Source of the DNA: CAYVQZ01 sp964453435
GTDB lineage: Bacteria > Abyssobacteria > SURF-5
Reading direction: 5' to 3'
Assembly (NCBI GenBank): GCA_964453435.1
Contig: CAYVQZ010000033.1
Location: 1 to 56,942, forward strand
DNA: 56,942 bases
Numbering within the stretch: the stretch's first letter is position 1; every line of letters starts with the position of its first letter. The notes beneath the pieces are model-generated. The model made no database searches. It saw nothing but the letters and a program-made list of their open reading frames with translations, and was not told the DNA's origin. Both the position numbers and the translations under genes were made by a program. This document shows positions 7,523-16,330 of this stretch, one piece after another.

Positions 7523-9672
7523 CTTTTGCGCAGACCCGCAAATTTCACGACAAGGTCTCTCTTCTTGTTATCACGGAAAAAACGGACGGCTACTTTCAGT
7601 CTCTCGCCGCTGCCGGAGACCGCGCTCACTGTTCCGCAGCCGAAGGCGACGTGCTCCACCACGTCTCCCGGCCTGAATGATGGGTCGTCATAATCAGGAA
7701 TCTCCTGATAATATTCGACGCCACCCTTATGCGGAGGCTCGCTTTTTTCCGGAATCTCCAACAAGTCCTCGGGAATTTCGTTGAGGAACCGTGACGGAAC
7801 CTGCGGCAGGACGGCGCCCCGTATCCGGCGGGTATCGGCCGAGGTCAAAACCACGCGCTTTTTTGCGCGGGTCAAGCCGACATAGCAAAGGCGGCGTTCC
7901 TCTTCCAGTCCCCTGTCGCTCTTCAGGCTGTTTGCGTGCGGGAACAGGTCTTCTTCCAAACCCGCTATGAATACCTCAGGGAATTCCAGCCCCTTTGCCA
8001 TATGGAGGGTCATCAAGGTGACGACGTCTCTGGTCTGGTCCCAGTCATCAATGTCGGTTCGCAACGACGCATTCTCCAGGAACACATCAACGGACGAATC
8101 GCCCGTTGTCTCGGCTGTCTCGGCGGCGGATGAGAGAAGTTCGTCAAGATTCTCCAACCGAGACCGGGCTTCGAATGTCGGGTCCTGCTGCAACATATCC
8201 GCGTATCCGCTGGATTCGATGACTTCTCTGATAAGGTCTGCCGCGGTAACCTTGTCCTTTGCCTCTCTCAATCGCGTGACGTATTGGTGGAAGGCGCTCA
8301 AATTGTCCTGCGCGCTTGACCGAAGCCCGGGTATCTCCGATGAGCGCGCCAGCGCCTCGAGCAAGGAAAGCTGGTTTTTTGCGGTGAACGCCTCCACCTT
8401 CTCGAGCGTGCTCTTCCCGATTCCTCGCGGGGGCATGTTGATTATTCGCCTCAGGCTGACGCTGTCGTCCGGATTCGTTATCACCTTCAGATATGCGAGG
8501 ATATCCTTGATTTCCTTGCGGTCGTAGAACTTGACGCCGCCGATTATGGTGTAGGGAATGCCTGCTGCCCGAAGTTTATCTTCAATCACCCGTGATTGCG
8601 CGTTCGTTCGATAGAAGATTGCAAAGTCACTGTACGGAAGACCGTCCCGGCCTCTGAGCGTCTCGATCTCGTCGACGATCGCCTGTGCCTCGCTCTGTTC
8701 ATTTGCCACGGAGCGCCAGGTGATTTTCTGGCCGCGCTCGCTCTCTGTCCAGATGCGCTTCGGCTTCAAACGAAAGTTGTTCTGGATAATCCAGTTCGCC
8801 GCCTCGAGAATCAGTTGTGTCGAGCGGTAGTTCTGCTCGAGGAACACAGTGCGCGCCTCCGGAAAATCTTTCTGGAAATCGAAGAGGTTTTCGATATTGG
8901 CGCCGCGCCAACTGTATATGCTTTGGTCGTCATCGCCAACGACGCATATGTTGCGATGCTCACCTGCCAACAGCCGGACAAATTCGTATTGCACACGGTT
9001 CGTGTCCTGGAATTCGTCAACGAGTATATATTTGAAAAGCTTCCCGTACTTTTCCCTGGAGTCCGGAAATGAGGCGAGTATTTCCAAGGCGTTATTCAGC
9101 AGGTCGTCAAAATCCATAGCGTTGTTCTCGCGCAGACTTCGCGCATATGCGTAGTACACGCGAGAGACCGTTTCATCAAAATGGTCGATAGCGGCGCACT
9201 CAAAATCTTTTGGCGAGAGCCTGTCGTTTTTTGCAAGGCTGATTCGGGACAGAATGGCGTGCGCGTTGTAATCACGCTCCGGCAGGCCGAGTTTTCTCAT
9301 GCAGTGTCTTATGAGGGAAAGCTGGTCCGATTCGTCATAGATCGCAAAATTCCGCTTGTATCCAAGCCGGTCAGCCTCGCGCCTCAAAAGGCGGGCGCAT
9401 GTCGAGTGGAACGTTCCGAGCCACGATTCGAGAGTGTCTGTTCCAAGGAGCCTGTGAACGCGGGTCCTCATTTCTTCCGCGGCTTTGTTTGTGAATGTGA
9501 CTGCGAGGATATTGCGTGGCGACACGTGTCTTGAGCCGATAAGATACGCCACTCGATAGGTTATTACCCTGGTTTTTCCACTGCCCGCCCCCGCGATGAC
9601 AATAACGGGGCCCTCGGTGGTCGTCACCGCCTCACGCTGTGGTTCGTTCAATTGTTCGAGAAGTCTTTCCAT
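7519..9672 (-). CDS. pcrA: UvrD/PcrA-type superfamily 1 DNA helicase
   Basis: This 717-residue ATP-dependent 3'-5' helicase acts in nucleotide excision repair, mismatch repair and clearing of DNA-protein conflicts. Motif Q is LNEPQREAV, Walker A is AGAGSGKTR (about residue 28), motif Ia AVTFTNKAA, Walker B VDEFQDTN, motif III DDDQSIYSWRGA, motif IV EQNYRST, motif V TLMTLHMAKGLEFP and motif VI VGLTRAKK. The C-terminal segment FRPGDVVEHVAFGCGTV is the Tudor-like RNA-polymerase-binding element of PcrA. Length is normal. It is the first gene of a minus-strand operon with a good promoter (9733-9762). mutS lies 11 kb away on the other strand. Confidence 0.95.
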   Translation of the reverse strand: MERLLEQLNEPQREAVTTTEGPVIVIAGAGSGKTRVITYRVAYLIGSRHVSPRNILAVTFTNKAAEEMRTRVHRLLGTDTLESWLGTFHSTCARLLRREADRLGYKRNFAIYDESDQLSLIRHCMRKLGLPERDYNAHAILSRISLAKNDRLSPKDFECAAIDHFDETVSRVYYAYARSLRENNAMDFDDLLNNALEILASFPDSREKYGKLFKYILVDEFQDTNRVQYEFVRLLAGEHRNICVVGDDDQSIYSWRGANIENLFDFQKDFPEARTVFLEQNYRSTQLILEAANWIIQNNFRLKPKRIWTESERGQKITWRSVANEQSEAQAIVDEIETLRGRDGLPYSDFAIFYRTNAQSRVIEDKLRAAGIPYTIIGGVKFYDRKEIKDILAYLKVITNPDDSVSLRRIINMPPRGIGKSTLEKVEAFTAKNQLSLLEALARSSEIPGLRSSAQDNLSAFHQYVTRLREAKDKVTAADLIREVIESSGYADMLQQDPTFEARSRLENLDELLSSAAETAETTGDSSVDVFLENASLRTDIDDWDQTRDVVTLMTLHMAKGLEFPEVFIAGLEEDLFPHANSLKSDRGLEEERRLCYVGLTRAKKRVVLTSADTRRIRGAVLPQVPSRFLNEIPEDLLEIPEKSEPPHKGGVEYYQEIPDYDDPSFRPGDVVEHVAFGCGTVSAVSGSGERLKVAVRFFRDNKKRDLVVKFAGLRKR

Positions 9673-9732
9673 GTTGTCGGAAGTCCCGTATCACCCCTGC
9701 AGCGGGCCATTTCGGGCCATATTTCGTATCAT

Positions 9733-9762
9733 AGTATATCCGATGCGACACCGCCAAATCAA
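9733..9762 (-). promoter_or_regulatory. sigma-70 promoter of the uvrD-pheA-thiD2 operon
   Basis: Reading the minus strand, TTGATT (9762-9757) is followed after 18 bp by TATACT (9738-9733). The uvrD start codon lies about 60 bp downstream. Both hexamers match the consensus in at least four of six positions. Confidence 0.6.
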
Positions 9763-9834
9763 CCGCCATCCCCATCCGTTTTCTCACTGTTTACGGATAT
9801 TTTGCCGAAATGTTGGAGAGCCGTTTGAAATGTC

Positions 9835-9864
9835 TTGACATGAATGACAAAACTAGGATAAAAT
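9835..9864 (+). promoter_or_regulatory. strong sigma-70 promoter upstream of the pseudopilin
   Basis: A perfect TTGACA (9835-9840) is followed by an 18-bp spacer and TAAAAT (9859-9864), which matches the -10 consensus at five of six positions. Transcription would begin near 9871, about 20 bp before a terminator-like hairpin and 130 bp before the pseudopilin start. Confidence 0.65.
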
Positions 9865-9892
9865 TATTATGTAAATGTTGACCAAAGAAACG

Positions 9893-9925
9893 AATCTTAT
9901 CCGGGGAAGGATAAGATTTTTTCTT
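9893..9925 (+). terminator. intrinsic terminator in the pseudopilin leader
   Basis: A perfect 10-bp stem (AATCTTATCC at 9893-9902, GGATAAGATT at 9909-9918) closes a GGGGAA loop and runs into a T-rich tract. It has the form of a Rho-independent terminator on the plus strand. Because it stands just after a strong promoter and before the coding start, it may be an attenuator or may end a very short RNA. Confidence 0.75.
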
Positions 9926-10000
9926 TTTTGCCCGCGTGCTTTCGGAGATTGACTCGGGCTCTGAAGGGTGCCCATCGAAAACTGTGAAGGAGGCCGTCCG

Positions 10001-11035
10001 ATGAATCGCAAACGGGAGTCCCAACCGACCACCCAGCCTGATTATGGTTTTACGCTCCTGGAATTGCTCGCCGTGATCGCTATCATTGGGCTGCTTGCAA
10101 GCATCGCGCTGCCGGCCATCTCGAGAATTCGGGAGCGAGCCCGCATTGGCGCCGTGAAGGCGCAGCTTGCTCAGATCGAGATTGCGGTGCAACAGTACTA
10201 TACGGAATGGGATACATTTCCCCCAATGGGAAGCGACTGGCTTGGCGGTTCTTTTTGGTATAGCGAGGATGTCGGTGCGGATGGGCAGGGGCCTTTCCTC
10301 AGGGGCGGCGCCGTGAATCCGGCTTATACGGGACCGGATCAGGACGGTACCGAGGGTAATTATCGTCTCGACCCTGGCGAGGACACCGGATTATATCCGT
10401 GGGATGCGGACGACCCGACCGCTGATAACGGCAGACTCGATGGGACGTATTATGACAGGCTGGGAATGTTCACCATGGCAGACACCGGAGCACTGATCGA
10501 CGAGTTTGCGAAGGGAACGTATTATCACTATTATGCCGGGTATGTGTCGGGAAAAACGAGTTTGGGTATGCCCGAGTATGATTCATATTCGAGTCTTGCC
10601 GACTATAGGGTAAATCATCCGAACTTTTACAACCGTTTTGTGATATACAGTGTCGGCATTGACGGAAAGGACCACGGCCTGCACAACTATTTCCTCGTGA
10701 TGCAGGATGGAGAAGATGTCGGCTCTGACGCATATGCCAGCGACCCGATGGACCTGGACAGTGACGGAATACTATTCGAGCCGAGCACGGGCGAGAACAA
10801 TGATACAAACGACGCCATCGTTTCCGGCACAATCAGGGAAACAAGATGGACGACTCCCGGCGGTGGTTCGGAGCAGGCCCTGCCCGGAGGCAACAGCTCG
10901 AGACTGGAAGGTCCAAAGGGCGAGCCCGTTTTCAGCTTCGATGTCAGGCAGGAACGCAGACGGCGCGGACAGGTTCACGCAATGCCCGATGGTGACGCCC
11001 AGGCATATGGTGTTATCATGAGGTACGGTCCCTGA
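10001..11035 (+). CDS. type II secretion/type IV-like pseudopilin (GspG family)
   Basis: From ATG 10001, preceded by AAGGAGG at 7 bp, the product has 344 residues. A prepilin peptidase site GFTLLE lies near residue 17, with the essential Glu at position 5 of the mature chain, followed by the usual hydrophobic helix (LLAVIAIIGLLASIALPAI). The C-terminal part is much longer than classical GspG (about 140 residues). It is rich in Asp, Gly and Tyr, with Asp-Gly loops such as DQDGTEGN and DLDSDG that could bind calcium. Long pseudopilins of this kind are frequent in Planctomycetes-like bacteria. No other secretion gene is adjacent, so it is an orphan. A start at 9968 is possible but has no ribosome site. 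Confidence 0.8.
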   Translation: MNRKRESQPTTQPDYGFTLLELLAVIAIIGLLASIALPAISRIRERARIGAVKAQLAQIEIAVQQYYTEWDTFPPMGSDWLGGSFWYSEDVGADGQGPFLRGGAVNPAYTGPDQDGTEGNYRLDPGEDTGLYPWDADDPTADNGRLDGTYYDRLGMFTMADTGALIDEFAKGTYYHYYAGYVSGKTSLGMPEYDSYSSLADYRVNHPNFYNRFVIYSVGIDGKDHGLHNYFLVMQDGEDVGSDAYASDPMDLDSDGILFEPSTGENNDTNDAIVSGTIRETRWTTPGGGSEQALPGGNSSRLEGPKGEPVFSFDVRQERRRRGQVHAMPDGDAQAYGVIMRYGP

Positions 11036-11502
11036 GGCGCTCTGCTTTTGCCCTGCCGCTTTACCCGACGCTTCTCGGAGGTTCGGCGCAAGCGTGCCAT
11101 TCGGAAAGCTCGATAAAAAATCCCCGCCTCTATGCCGTGAGATTCGATTTCTTGAACCGTAAGGTTCAGGTGGGCGCCCGCATCCAAGCTTCGTGCTTCC
11201 GCGCCGAGGCGGCATGCAATCAACTCGAAGATGTAAGGCTCCCCTAATTTAAGTGTTGGCTCAAATTTATCTCATCTTCACGAGCATGGCAGGGATTTCC
11301 TTCGTTGTTGCCATCTCAATATTACATATATCATAGAACCAACCGATTTGCAAGTGATGCTCATTCGGCGTCGTGCCGTGACCTGACAAAAGAGATTTTT
11401 CGAGACAATCACAGTCAACCTTCGGCCGGTTCATGAAGCGGTCAGCGCGGTCGGTCCGAGCGGGTCTTCGCTGCTCGGAACGGAAGCAAGCGCAAGAACC
11501 TC
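11036..11502. other. 467-bp spacer without visible gene
   Basis: The stretch separates the pseudopilin (plus) from the convergent glycosyltransferase gene (minus). Frames here are short, antisense-like and without ribosome sites. I see no terminator with a T tract, no repeat and no RNA gene. Confidence 0.4.
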
Positions 11503-12972
11503 CTATTCGGGAACGAGAACGCGGAAGTTCATCTTTCCAATGAACAATCCAATTGATAGTGTATCAATCTGCCGATAGTTATCCGCAATCGCTCTTCTTA
11601 CCGAGGGGATGCCGTCGAAATAGATTCCGCTCGAAACGATCAACGAGAATCTCTTGTTTTGTACGGCGTCTATAACAACCTGCGGGTCAAATTTTCGACG
11701 CATAATGAGGATCGGCAATTGGACTGCTTCGACGTTGAGTTCCCGATTATTCCGTGTGGCAAAACTGTCGATGCGCTCGAGGAGAACCGGACCCGGATGA
11801 GCTTGTATGTAATTGTCAAGCCGTTGCGCCTGAATACGGTCTTCCTCCGATGGCGTCCGGATTTGGGACGCAAAAAAACCGAGCGTCTGGACGAGCAGCA
11901 ACGCAAAAAGAATCGTTCGGAATCGCGGCGCCCACGGGTTGAACTCTTCATCCGCAAGGCAAAAGCCTGTTTGAATACAGACTGCCGTAAACAAAGGAAT
12001 AAAATAACTCAGGGCGGCTCCTGCTTTGCCTGCGAGAAGAGTCGAGAGCAGGGCGAACAGGAAATAGAAGCTCCAGATATCCATTCTTCTCTTGAAGCTC
12101 GAGATTGAATACATAAAAGCTATCGCAAATGCTCCAAATAAAACAAGGCCGAATCTCAAAAGATGGCTCATCAGTAATCGAAAATAGAATGGATTCATTG
12201 ACGTGGTCAAGAAGGCGTTGTCAAAGAACCAGCCCCCGCTCAGAGCCTGAAAGAGAAGGAACACCGAAGCGCACAGGAAAGCGAAACTCATCCCGAAGAC
12301 GACACCGTTTCTCGGGTTCCGGGTTGTCACGAAGGCGGTTGCCGCCGCGGCGGCAAAGATGCTGGTTTGTTTTGTATAGAAAGCAACGACCAACAATATG
12401 GCCGCTGTGGCGAGGCGGCTTTTCGAACCGGTGTTTCGTGACAGGATGAACACGGCGCCCAACGAGAGCAGGGCTGCAAGAACATCAATTGACCTCACCA
12501 GAAACCATACGCTCAGTTCGGAAGGCCCGAAAAACATCATGGCGGACACAAAGGCGGCGGTTCTGTTCCGGGTTTCCCTTGACACGGTCACAAAAATAAG
12601 AGTCGCAATGCATATCGAGCAGGCAAGTCCGAATGCGCGCTCGTACCAGACCGAGGTTCCAAAAGCTTGCGCCAGGAGCCCGATGACGGCCGGATATATT
12701 GGGACATATTCGAACGGCATGAGGATGCCCTCATATCCAAAGTATATCGGCGTGCAGGAGATGAGGCGGAGACCATGGTAAACATAGTATCCGTCCATGG
12801 TTGACCATTCGTACGGGTATGAAACGACGTGGAATGCGCGGATGAAGAACAGAACGGCGCGAAGGAACATCAGCGCGGAAATTGCCAGCAGGAGACGCCG
12901 TCGAATCCTTGCGTGACACGCTGGTTCGGGCGCGGAAACGCTTTCAGAAAGAGGTGCAGTTGGGGCGCGCAC
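11503..12972 (-). CDS. polytopic membrane glycosyltransferase (GT39/ArnT-like)
   Basis: The 489-residue protein has about ten to eleven transmembrane segments and a soluble C-terminal region of about 120 residues, the architecture of dolichyl/undecaprenyl-phosphate-sugar glycosyltransferases. The first extracytoplasmic loop carries acidic residues (the WSTMDGYYVYHG segment), as expected for the catalytic Asp, and the MPFEYVPIYPAVIG segment resembles the Pro-Tyr-rich motif of the family. It would transfer a lipid-linked sugar on the periplasmic side. The start is a GTG with no obvious ribosome site, 16 bp after the histidine kinase gene, so it is probably co-transcribed with it. The sugar and acceptor are unknown. 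Confidence 0.7.
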   Translation of the reverse strand: MRAPTAPLSESVSAPEPACHARIRRRLLLAISALMFLRAVLFFIRAFHVVSYPYEWSTMDGYYVYHGLRLISCTPIYFGYEGILMPFEYVPIYPAVIGLLAQAFGTSVWYERAFGLACSICIATLIFVTVSRETRNRTAAFVSAMMFFGPSELSVWFLVRSIDVLAALLSLGAVFILSRNTGSKSRLATAAILLVVAFYTKQTSIFAAAAATAFVTTRNPRNGVVFGMSFAFLCASVFLLFQALSGGWFFDNAFLTTSMNPFYFRLLMSHLLRFGLVLFGAFAIAFMYSISSFKRRMDIWSFYFLFALLSTLLAGKAGAALSYFIPLFTAVCIQTGFCLADEEFNPWAPRFRTILFALLLVQTLGFFASQIRTPSEEDRIQAQRLDNYIQAHPGPVLLERIDSFATRNNRELNVEAVQLPILIMRRKFDPQVVIDAVQNKRFSLIVSSGIYFDGIPSVRRAIADNYRQIDTLSIGLFIGKMNFRVLVPE

Positions 12973-12988
12973 GTGCGTTAGCGATTAC

Positions 12989-15031
12989 TCACAATCGGTG
13001 TGATTTCCGGGGAATTCGAAACGTGAACTTGCTTCCCTTGCCGTATTCGCTCTCTACCCAGATTTTGCCTCCATGCATTTCAACGAATCTCTGGGCCAAG
13101 GCTAATCCCATACCCGCGTCTTCGTAAAAGGGCTCTTGCGCATCCTCAACTCTTTCAAATTCCCTGAAGATACGTTCCTGGTCCTCGCGACGGATTCCGA
13201 TTCCCGTGTCGGCGACGGACACCTCTACTGAATCGTCCACAGCGCTTGCAGAGACCATGACCTTCCCGTTCAATTTGTTGTACTTGATGGCGTTTGTGTA
13301 CAGATTGAACACGATATGGCGGAAAAGGTTGATATCGGCAGCGAGGGAACCTGCGCTGCTGTCGATATTAAATTCAAACTTGATATTCTTTTCGGATGCC
13401 AGCGCGCGCACCGTTTCGTAGGCTTCTCGCAGGAGTTCCTCGACGGAGAACTCTGTGATATTGAGTTCCATCTTGCCGGAGGTTGCTTTGGCGAGCGTGA
13501 AGACTTCTTCGATGAGTTGATTCAAATGTTTCGCATTGCCCAGTACATCCTTTAGATAATGTTCCTCCATTTCATCGAGTTTTTCCGATGTCCGCTCCGT
13601 GACGAACTCCGCGAGGCGGATTATGTTCAGCACGGGGTTTTTCAGTCCGTCGCAGATGTCGGCGAGGAACTGCGATTTGAGGGTGCTGGCTTTCATTAGC
13701 TGCTTGTTTACTTTCAGCAGCACTTCCCGCTGGGACTCCAATCGTTTGTTCGCCTCGGAAAGTTCGGTTGTTCGTTCTTCGATTTTCTTCTCGAGGTCAG
13801 CATGTGTTTCTTTGAGCCGCGTCGACATGATGTTGATTTCTTCCGCCAGGAGCTCGATTTCGTCATTCGTGTGGACTTCTACCGTACGGCCCAGGTCGCC
13901 TTGCGCGATATATTGGGCTTCTTCCCGGAGAAGTCGAATGGGCATAACGATCCAATTGGCTGCATAGAAACCAAGAACGCTCAAGACCAGTACCAAAAAG
14001 AGTCCCAGTGAGAACACCTGATACGCCATTTTCGTGATGCGAGCATAGGCCTCGCTTACTCCCTGGTAAAAGAAGACATACCATTTTTTGCCGCTGAGAA
14101 AAGCGTCGCCGTCAATGTTCCGCGTGTTGACCGTTGCAAACCCAACCACATTCTCTTTTTCTTTTTCATCCTTGGCGATTGCCCATCCGTTCCCGTGGCC
14201 TGCTATCGTGGTCCAGAAATCCGAAGGCACGCGAACCGGTCGATGCGGCGCAGAGGTGGCAAGCAGGTTCCCATCGGCTGTTGTCAAACCGGCATACCCG
14301 CCCTCTTCCATGCGGAGGTTGTTGATGGAATGAAAGAAGTGCTCGGCTCTTAACACGATTTTCAGAACGCCCATAACGGTGCCGCTGGCAGGGTCTCTCA
14401 CCGGAACCGCAACAGTAACCGACCGAATCTGGGCGCTCTCGTCGAATTCTACGCCCTGAATGATATTACGGCCATTGCCGCGGTTAAAGGTTTTGAGCCA
14501 CCAATCTTCGTCTGCCTGATAAAAATCCGACGTTTTCCCGGTGGCTCCCACAATGGCTCCTCGCTCGTCGGTAACGAATATTTCAGTATACTTATCCGAT
14601 TTCAAATTAAGAACATTCTGAAGATACCGTGACACGGGACTTGACAAATATTGCCGAATTCGGTCGTTGAGCATCGGAACCGAACGCCATTCGTCGTCTA
14701 TCCTCATGATTTCTTCAATTACGGCGTCATCGTCCCTCCCTCTGTAGGCCTCGTTCGCGTCGCTCACGGCCTGGAGCAACGTTGGAGTGAGCGCAAGGCT
14801 TTTCGCTTCGGAAAGTTCGGAGGAAAAGGATGCCTGCATCTCATTGGCCATCCATTGTGCGAAGCTCTCGAATCTGACACCGATGTAATACTGCCGGATG
14901 TCGGTGCCTGCCAGATAAGCAAGCAATAGCGCAATCGTGAGTGGCGGCACACTCACGACCAACAGCGCGATAAAAATCTTTACGCGCAGGCTTATGCGGG
15001 GCTTTTTCTTCGTCGGAGGTTTTTTATTCAT
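12989..15031 (-). CDS. sensor histidine kinase-like protein lacking the phospho-acceptor His
   Basis: From ATG 15031 the protein has 680 residues. An N-terminal helix (about 23-45) and a second near 315-335 bound a dCache-like periplasmic sensor. A HAMP domain (MPIRLLREEAQYIAQGDLG), a coiled coil and a HisKA/HATPase core follow. The ATP-binding part is complete: N box NLYTNAIKYN, G1 DTGIGI, F box IFREFER and G2 GMGLALAQRF. The HisKA H box reads ADICDGLKNP, so the expected histidine is Asp461 (codon GAC at 13651-13649). It should bind ATP but cannot autophosphorylate in the usual way. No response regulator is adjacent. The longer upstream frame overlaps hisH and is unlikely to be translated. 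Confidence 0.85.
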   Translation of the reverse strand: MNKKPPTKKKPRISLRVKIFIALLVVSVPPLTIALLLAYLAGTDIRQYYIGVRFESFAQWMANEMQASFSSELSEAKSLALTPTLLQAVSDANEAYRGRDDDAVIEEIMRIDDEWRSVPMLNDRIRQYLSSPVSRYLQNVLNLKSDKYTEIFVTDERGAIVGATGKTSDFYQADEDWWLKTFNRGNGRNIIQGVEFDESAQIRSVTVAVPVRDPASGTVMGVLKIVLRAEHFFHSINNLRMEEGGYAGLTTADGNLLATSAPHRPVRVPSDFWTTIAGHGNGWAIAKDEKEKENVVGFATVNTRNIDGDAFLSGKKWYVFFYQGVSEAYARITKMAYQVFSLGLFLVLVLSVLGFYAANWIVMPIRLLREEAQYIAQGDLGRTVEVHTNDEIELLAEEINIMSTRLKETHADLEKKIEERTTELSEANKRLESQREVLLKVNKQLMKASTLKSQFLADICDGLKNPVLNIIRLAEFVTERTSEKLDEMEEHYLKDVLGNAKHLNQLIEEVFTLAKATSGKMELNITEFSVEELLREAYETVRALASEKNIKFEFNIDSSAGSLAADINLFRHIVFNLYTNAIKYNKLNGKVMVSASAVDDSVEVSVADTGIGIRREDQERIFREFERVEDAQEPFYEDAGMGLALAQRFVEMHGGKIWVESEYGKGSKFTFRIPRKSHRL

Positions 15032-15054
15032 ATCATCCCTGCATGGTCTCTGGT

Positions 15055-15702
15055 TTAAGCAAAGCCTTCCTCGACTAATGTGCCAAAGTTTTCTATTACC
15101 TTCAAGCCCGCCTCCTGGCTTTTTTCCGGATGAAACTGCGTTGCAAACACATTTCCGCGCCAGATTGCGGAAACGAATGAAATCCCGTACTCCGTGACAC
15201 CAGCGGTCACGGCAGGATCGTCCGGGGCGACATAAAAGGAATGCACGAAATAGAAATAGGCGCCGTCGGGCACCCCCGAAAAAAGGGGGCACGCCTCTCC
15301 CCGTGTCTGTCCGTTACCGCGTGCCGGAACCCGCACCTGGTTCCATCCCATGTGGGGAACTTTGAGATGCCTGTCTGCAAAGCGTTTGACAACCCCGGGA
15401 ATTACGTCAAGGCCCGGAGTGTCGGCAGACTCTTCGCTTTCCGAGAGCAGAACTTGCAGACCCAGGCAGATACCGAGAAACAAACGGCCGGAATGAATCC
15501 ATTCGAGAATCGGAGCAACAAGATTGCGCTTTTTCAATTCGCGATAGCAATCGCCAAATGCGCCCACCCCGGGAAGCACAATACCCCTCGCCTTGTTTAT
15601 AACGGAAGCCTCCTCGGCAATGACAGCCTCGAATCCCGTGTGCTCGAATGCCTTTTGGACGCTGCGAAGATTTCCCATTTGGTAGTCGATTATCGCAATC
15701 AC
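15055..15702 (-). CDS. hisH: imidazole glycerol phosphate synthase, glutaminase subunit
   Basis: The 215-residue class I glutamine amidotransferase supplies ammonia to HisF in histidine biosynthesis. The nucleophile Cys is in GICLGLQ near residue 80, and the His-Glu pair is in TQFHPEKSQ near residue 193. The start MIAIIDYQMGNLRSV and the PHMGWNQV segment are diagnostic for HisH rather than other amidotransferases. It begins 6 bp after hisB, so the two are co-transcribed. HisF and HisA are not in this window; an isolated hisB-hisH pair is unusual, since hisHAF usually travel together. Confidence 0.95.
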   Translation of the reverse strand: MIAIIDYQMGNLRSVQKAFEHTGFEAVIAEEASVINKARGIVLPGVGAFGDCYRELKKRNLVAPILEWIHSGRLFLGICLGLQVLLSESEESADTPGLDVIPGVVKRFADRHLKVPHMGWNQVRVPARGNGQTRGEACPLFSGVPDGAYFYFVHSFYVAPDDPAVTAGVTEYGISFVSAIWRGNVFATQFHPEKSQEAGLKVIENFGTLVEEGFA

Positions 15703-15708
15703 CGTTAC

Positions 15709-16293
15709 TCAGAGTTCTCCCTTTGTTGACATAACGCCCTGAATCCGGTCGTCGGTGCGAACGGCTTGCCCGAGAGCACGCCCGAGCGCCTTGAAAATTG
15801 CCTCAATGCAGTGATGAATATTATCGCCGTATGCAAGATTAACGTGGACCGTGAAGCCGGCCCCGTTGCAGAATGCGTGCAAAAATTCGCGTATCAATTC
15901 GGCGTCAAATTTCCCGACCTTTGCTTTCGGAAGCTCTTCGTTGAAAACAAGGAACGCCCTCGACGAAATATCTACGTCAACCTGAGCAAGGGCCTCATTC
16001 ATCGGAACCCGCGCCGACCCGTAACGAACGACCCGTTCCTTCGTTCCGAGCGCTTCCCCGAAGGCTTTCCCAAGACATAGGCCCACATCCTCTACGGTGT
16101 GATGGGCGTCGACTTCGAGGTCCCCCTTTGCCATTATCTTGATGTCGAAGAGCCCGTGACGAGCCATGAGGCACAACATATGGTCTAAAAAAGGAACACC
16201 TGTCGTAATGTCATACTCGCCCCTCCCATCGAGACTGAGACTCAGTTGAATTTCCGTCTCGCTGGTCTTACGCTGAATGTTTGAAGTACGCAC
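15709..16293 (-). CDS. hisB: imidazoleglycerol-phosphate dehydratase
   Basis: The 194-residue enzyme carries out the dehydration of imidazoleglycerol phosphate in histidine synthesis. The metal-binding motifs HHTVEDVG (near residue 70) and the later DNIHHCIEA are present, as are the DHMLCLMARHG and STKGEL segments. I place the start at GTG 16293, which gives the family length and is preceded by GGGAG; the open frame runs 26 codons further upstream without a good start. The protein is monofunctional, lacking the histidinol phosphatase part of enterobacterial HisB. Confidence 0.95.
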   Translation of the reverse strand: MRTSNIQRKTSETEIQLSLSLDGRGEYDITTGVPFLDHMLCLMARHGLFDIKIMAKGDLEVDAHHTVEDVGLCLGKAFGEALGTKERVVRYGSARVPMNEALAQVDVDISSRAFLVFNEELPKAKVGKFDAELIREFLHAFCNGAGFTVHVNLAYGDNIHHCIEAIFKALGRALGQAVRTDDRIQGVMSTKGEL

Positions 16294-16330
16294 GGAATTC
16301 TCCCATAATGGCGGCGACACCGGGCGGTTT

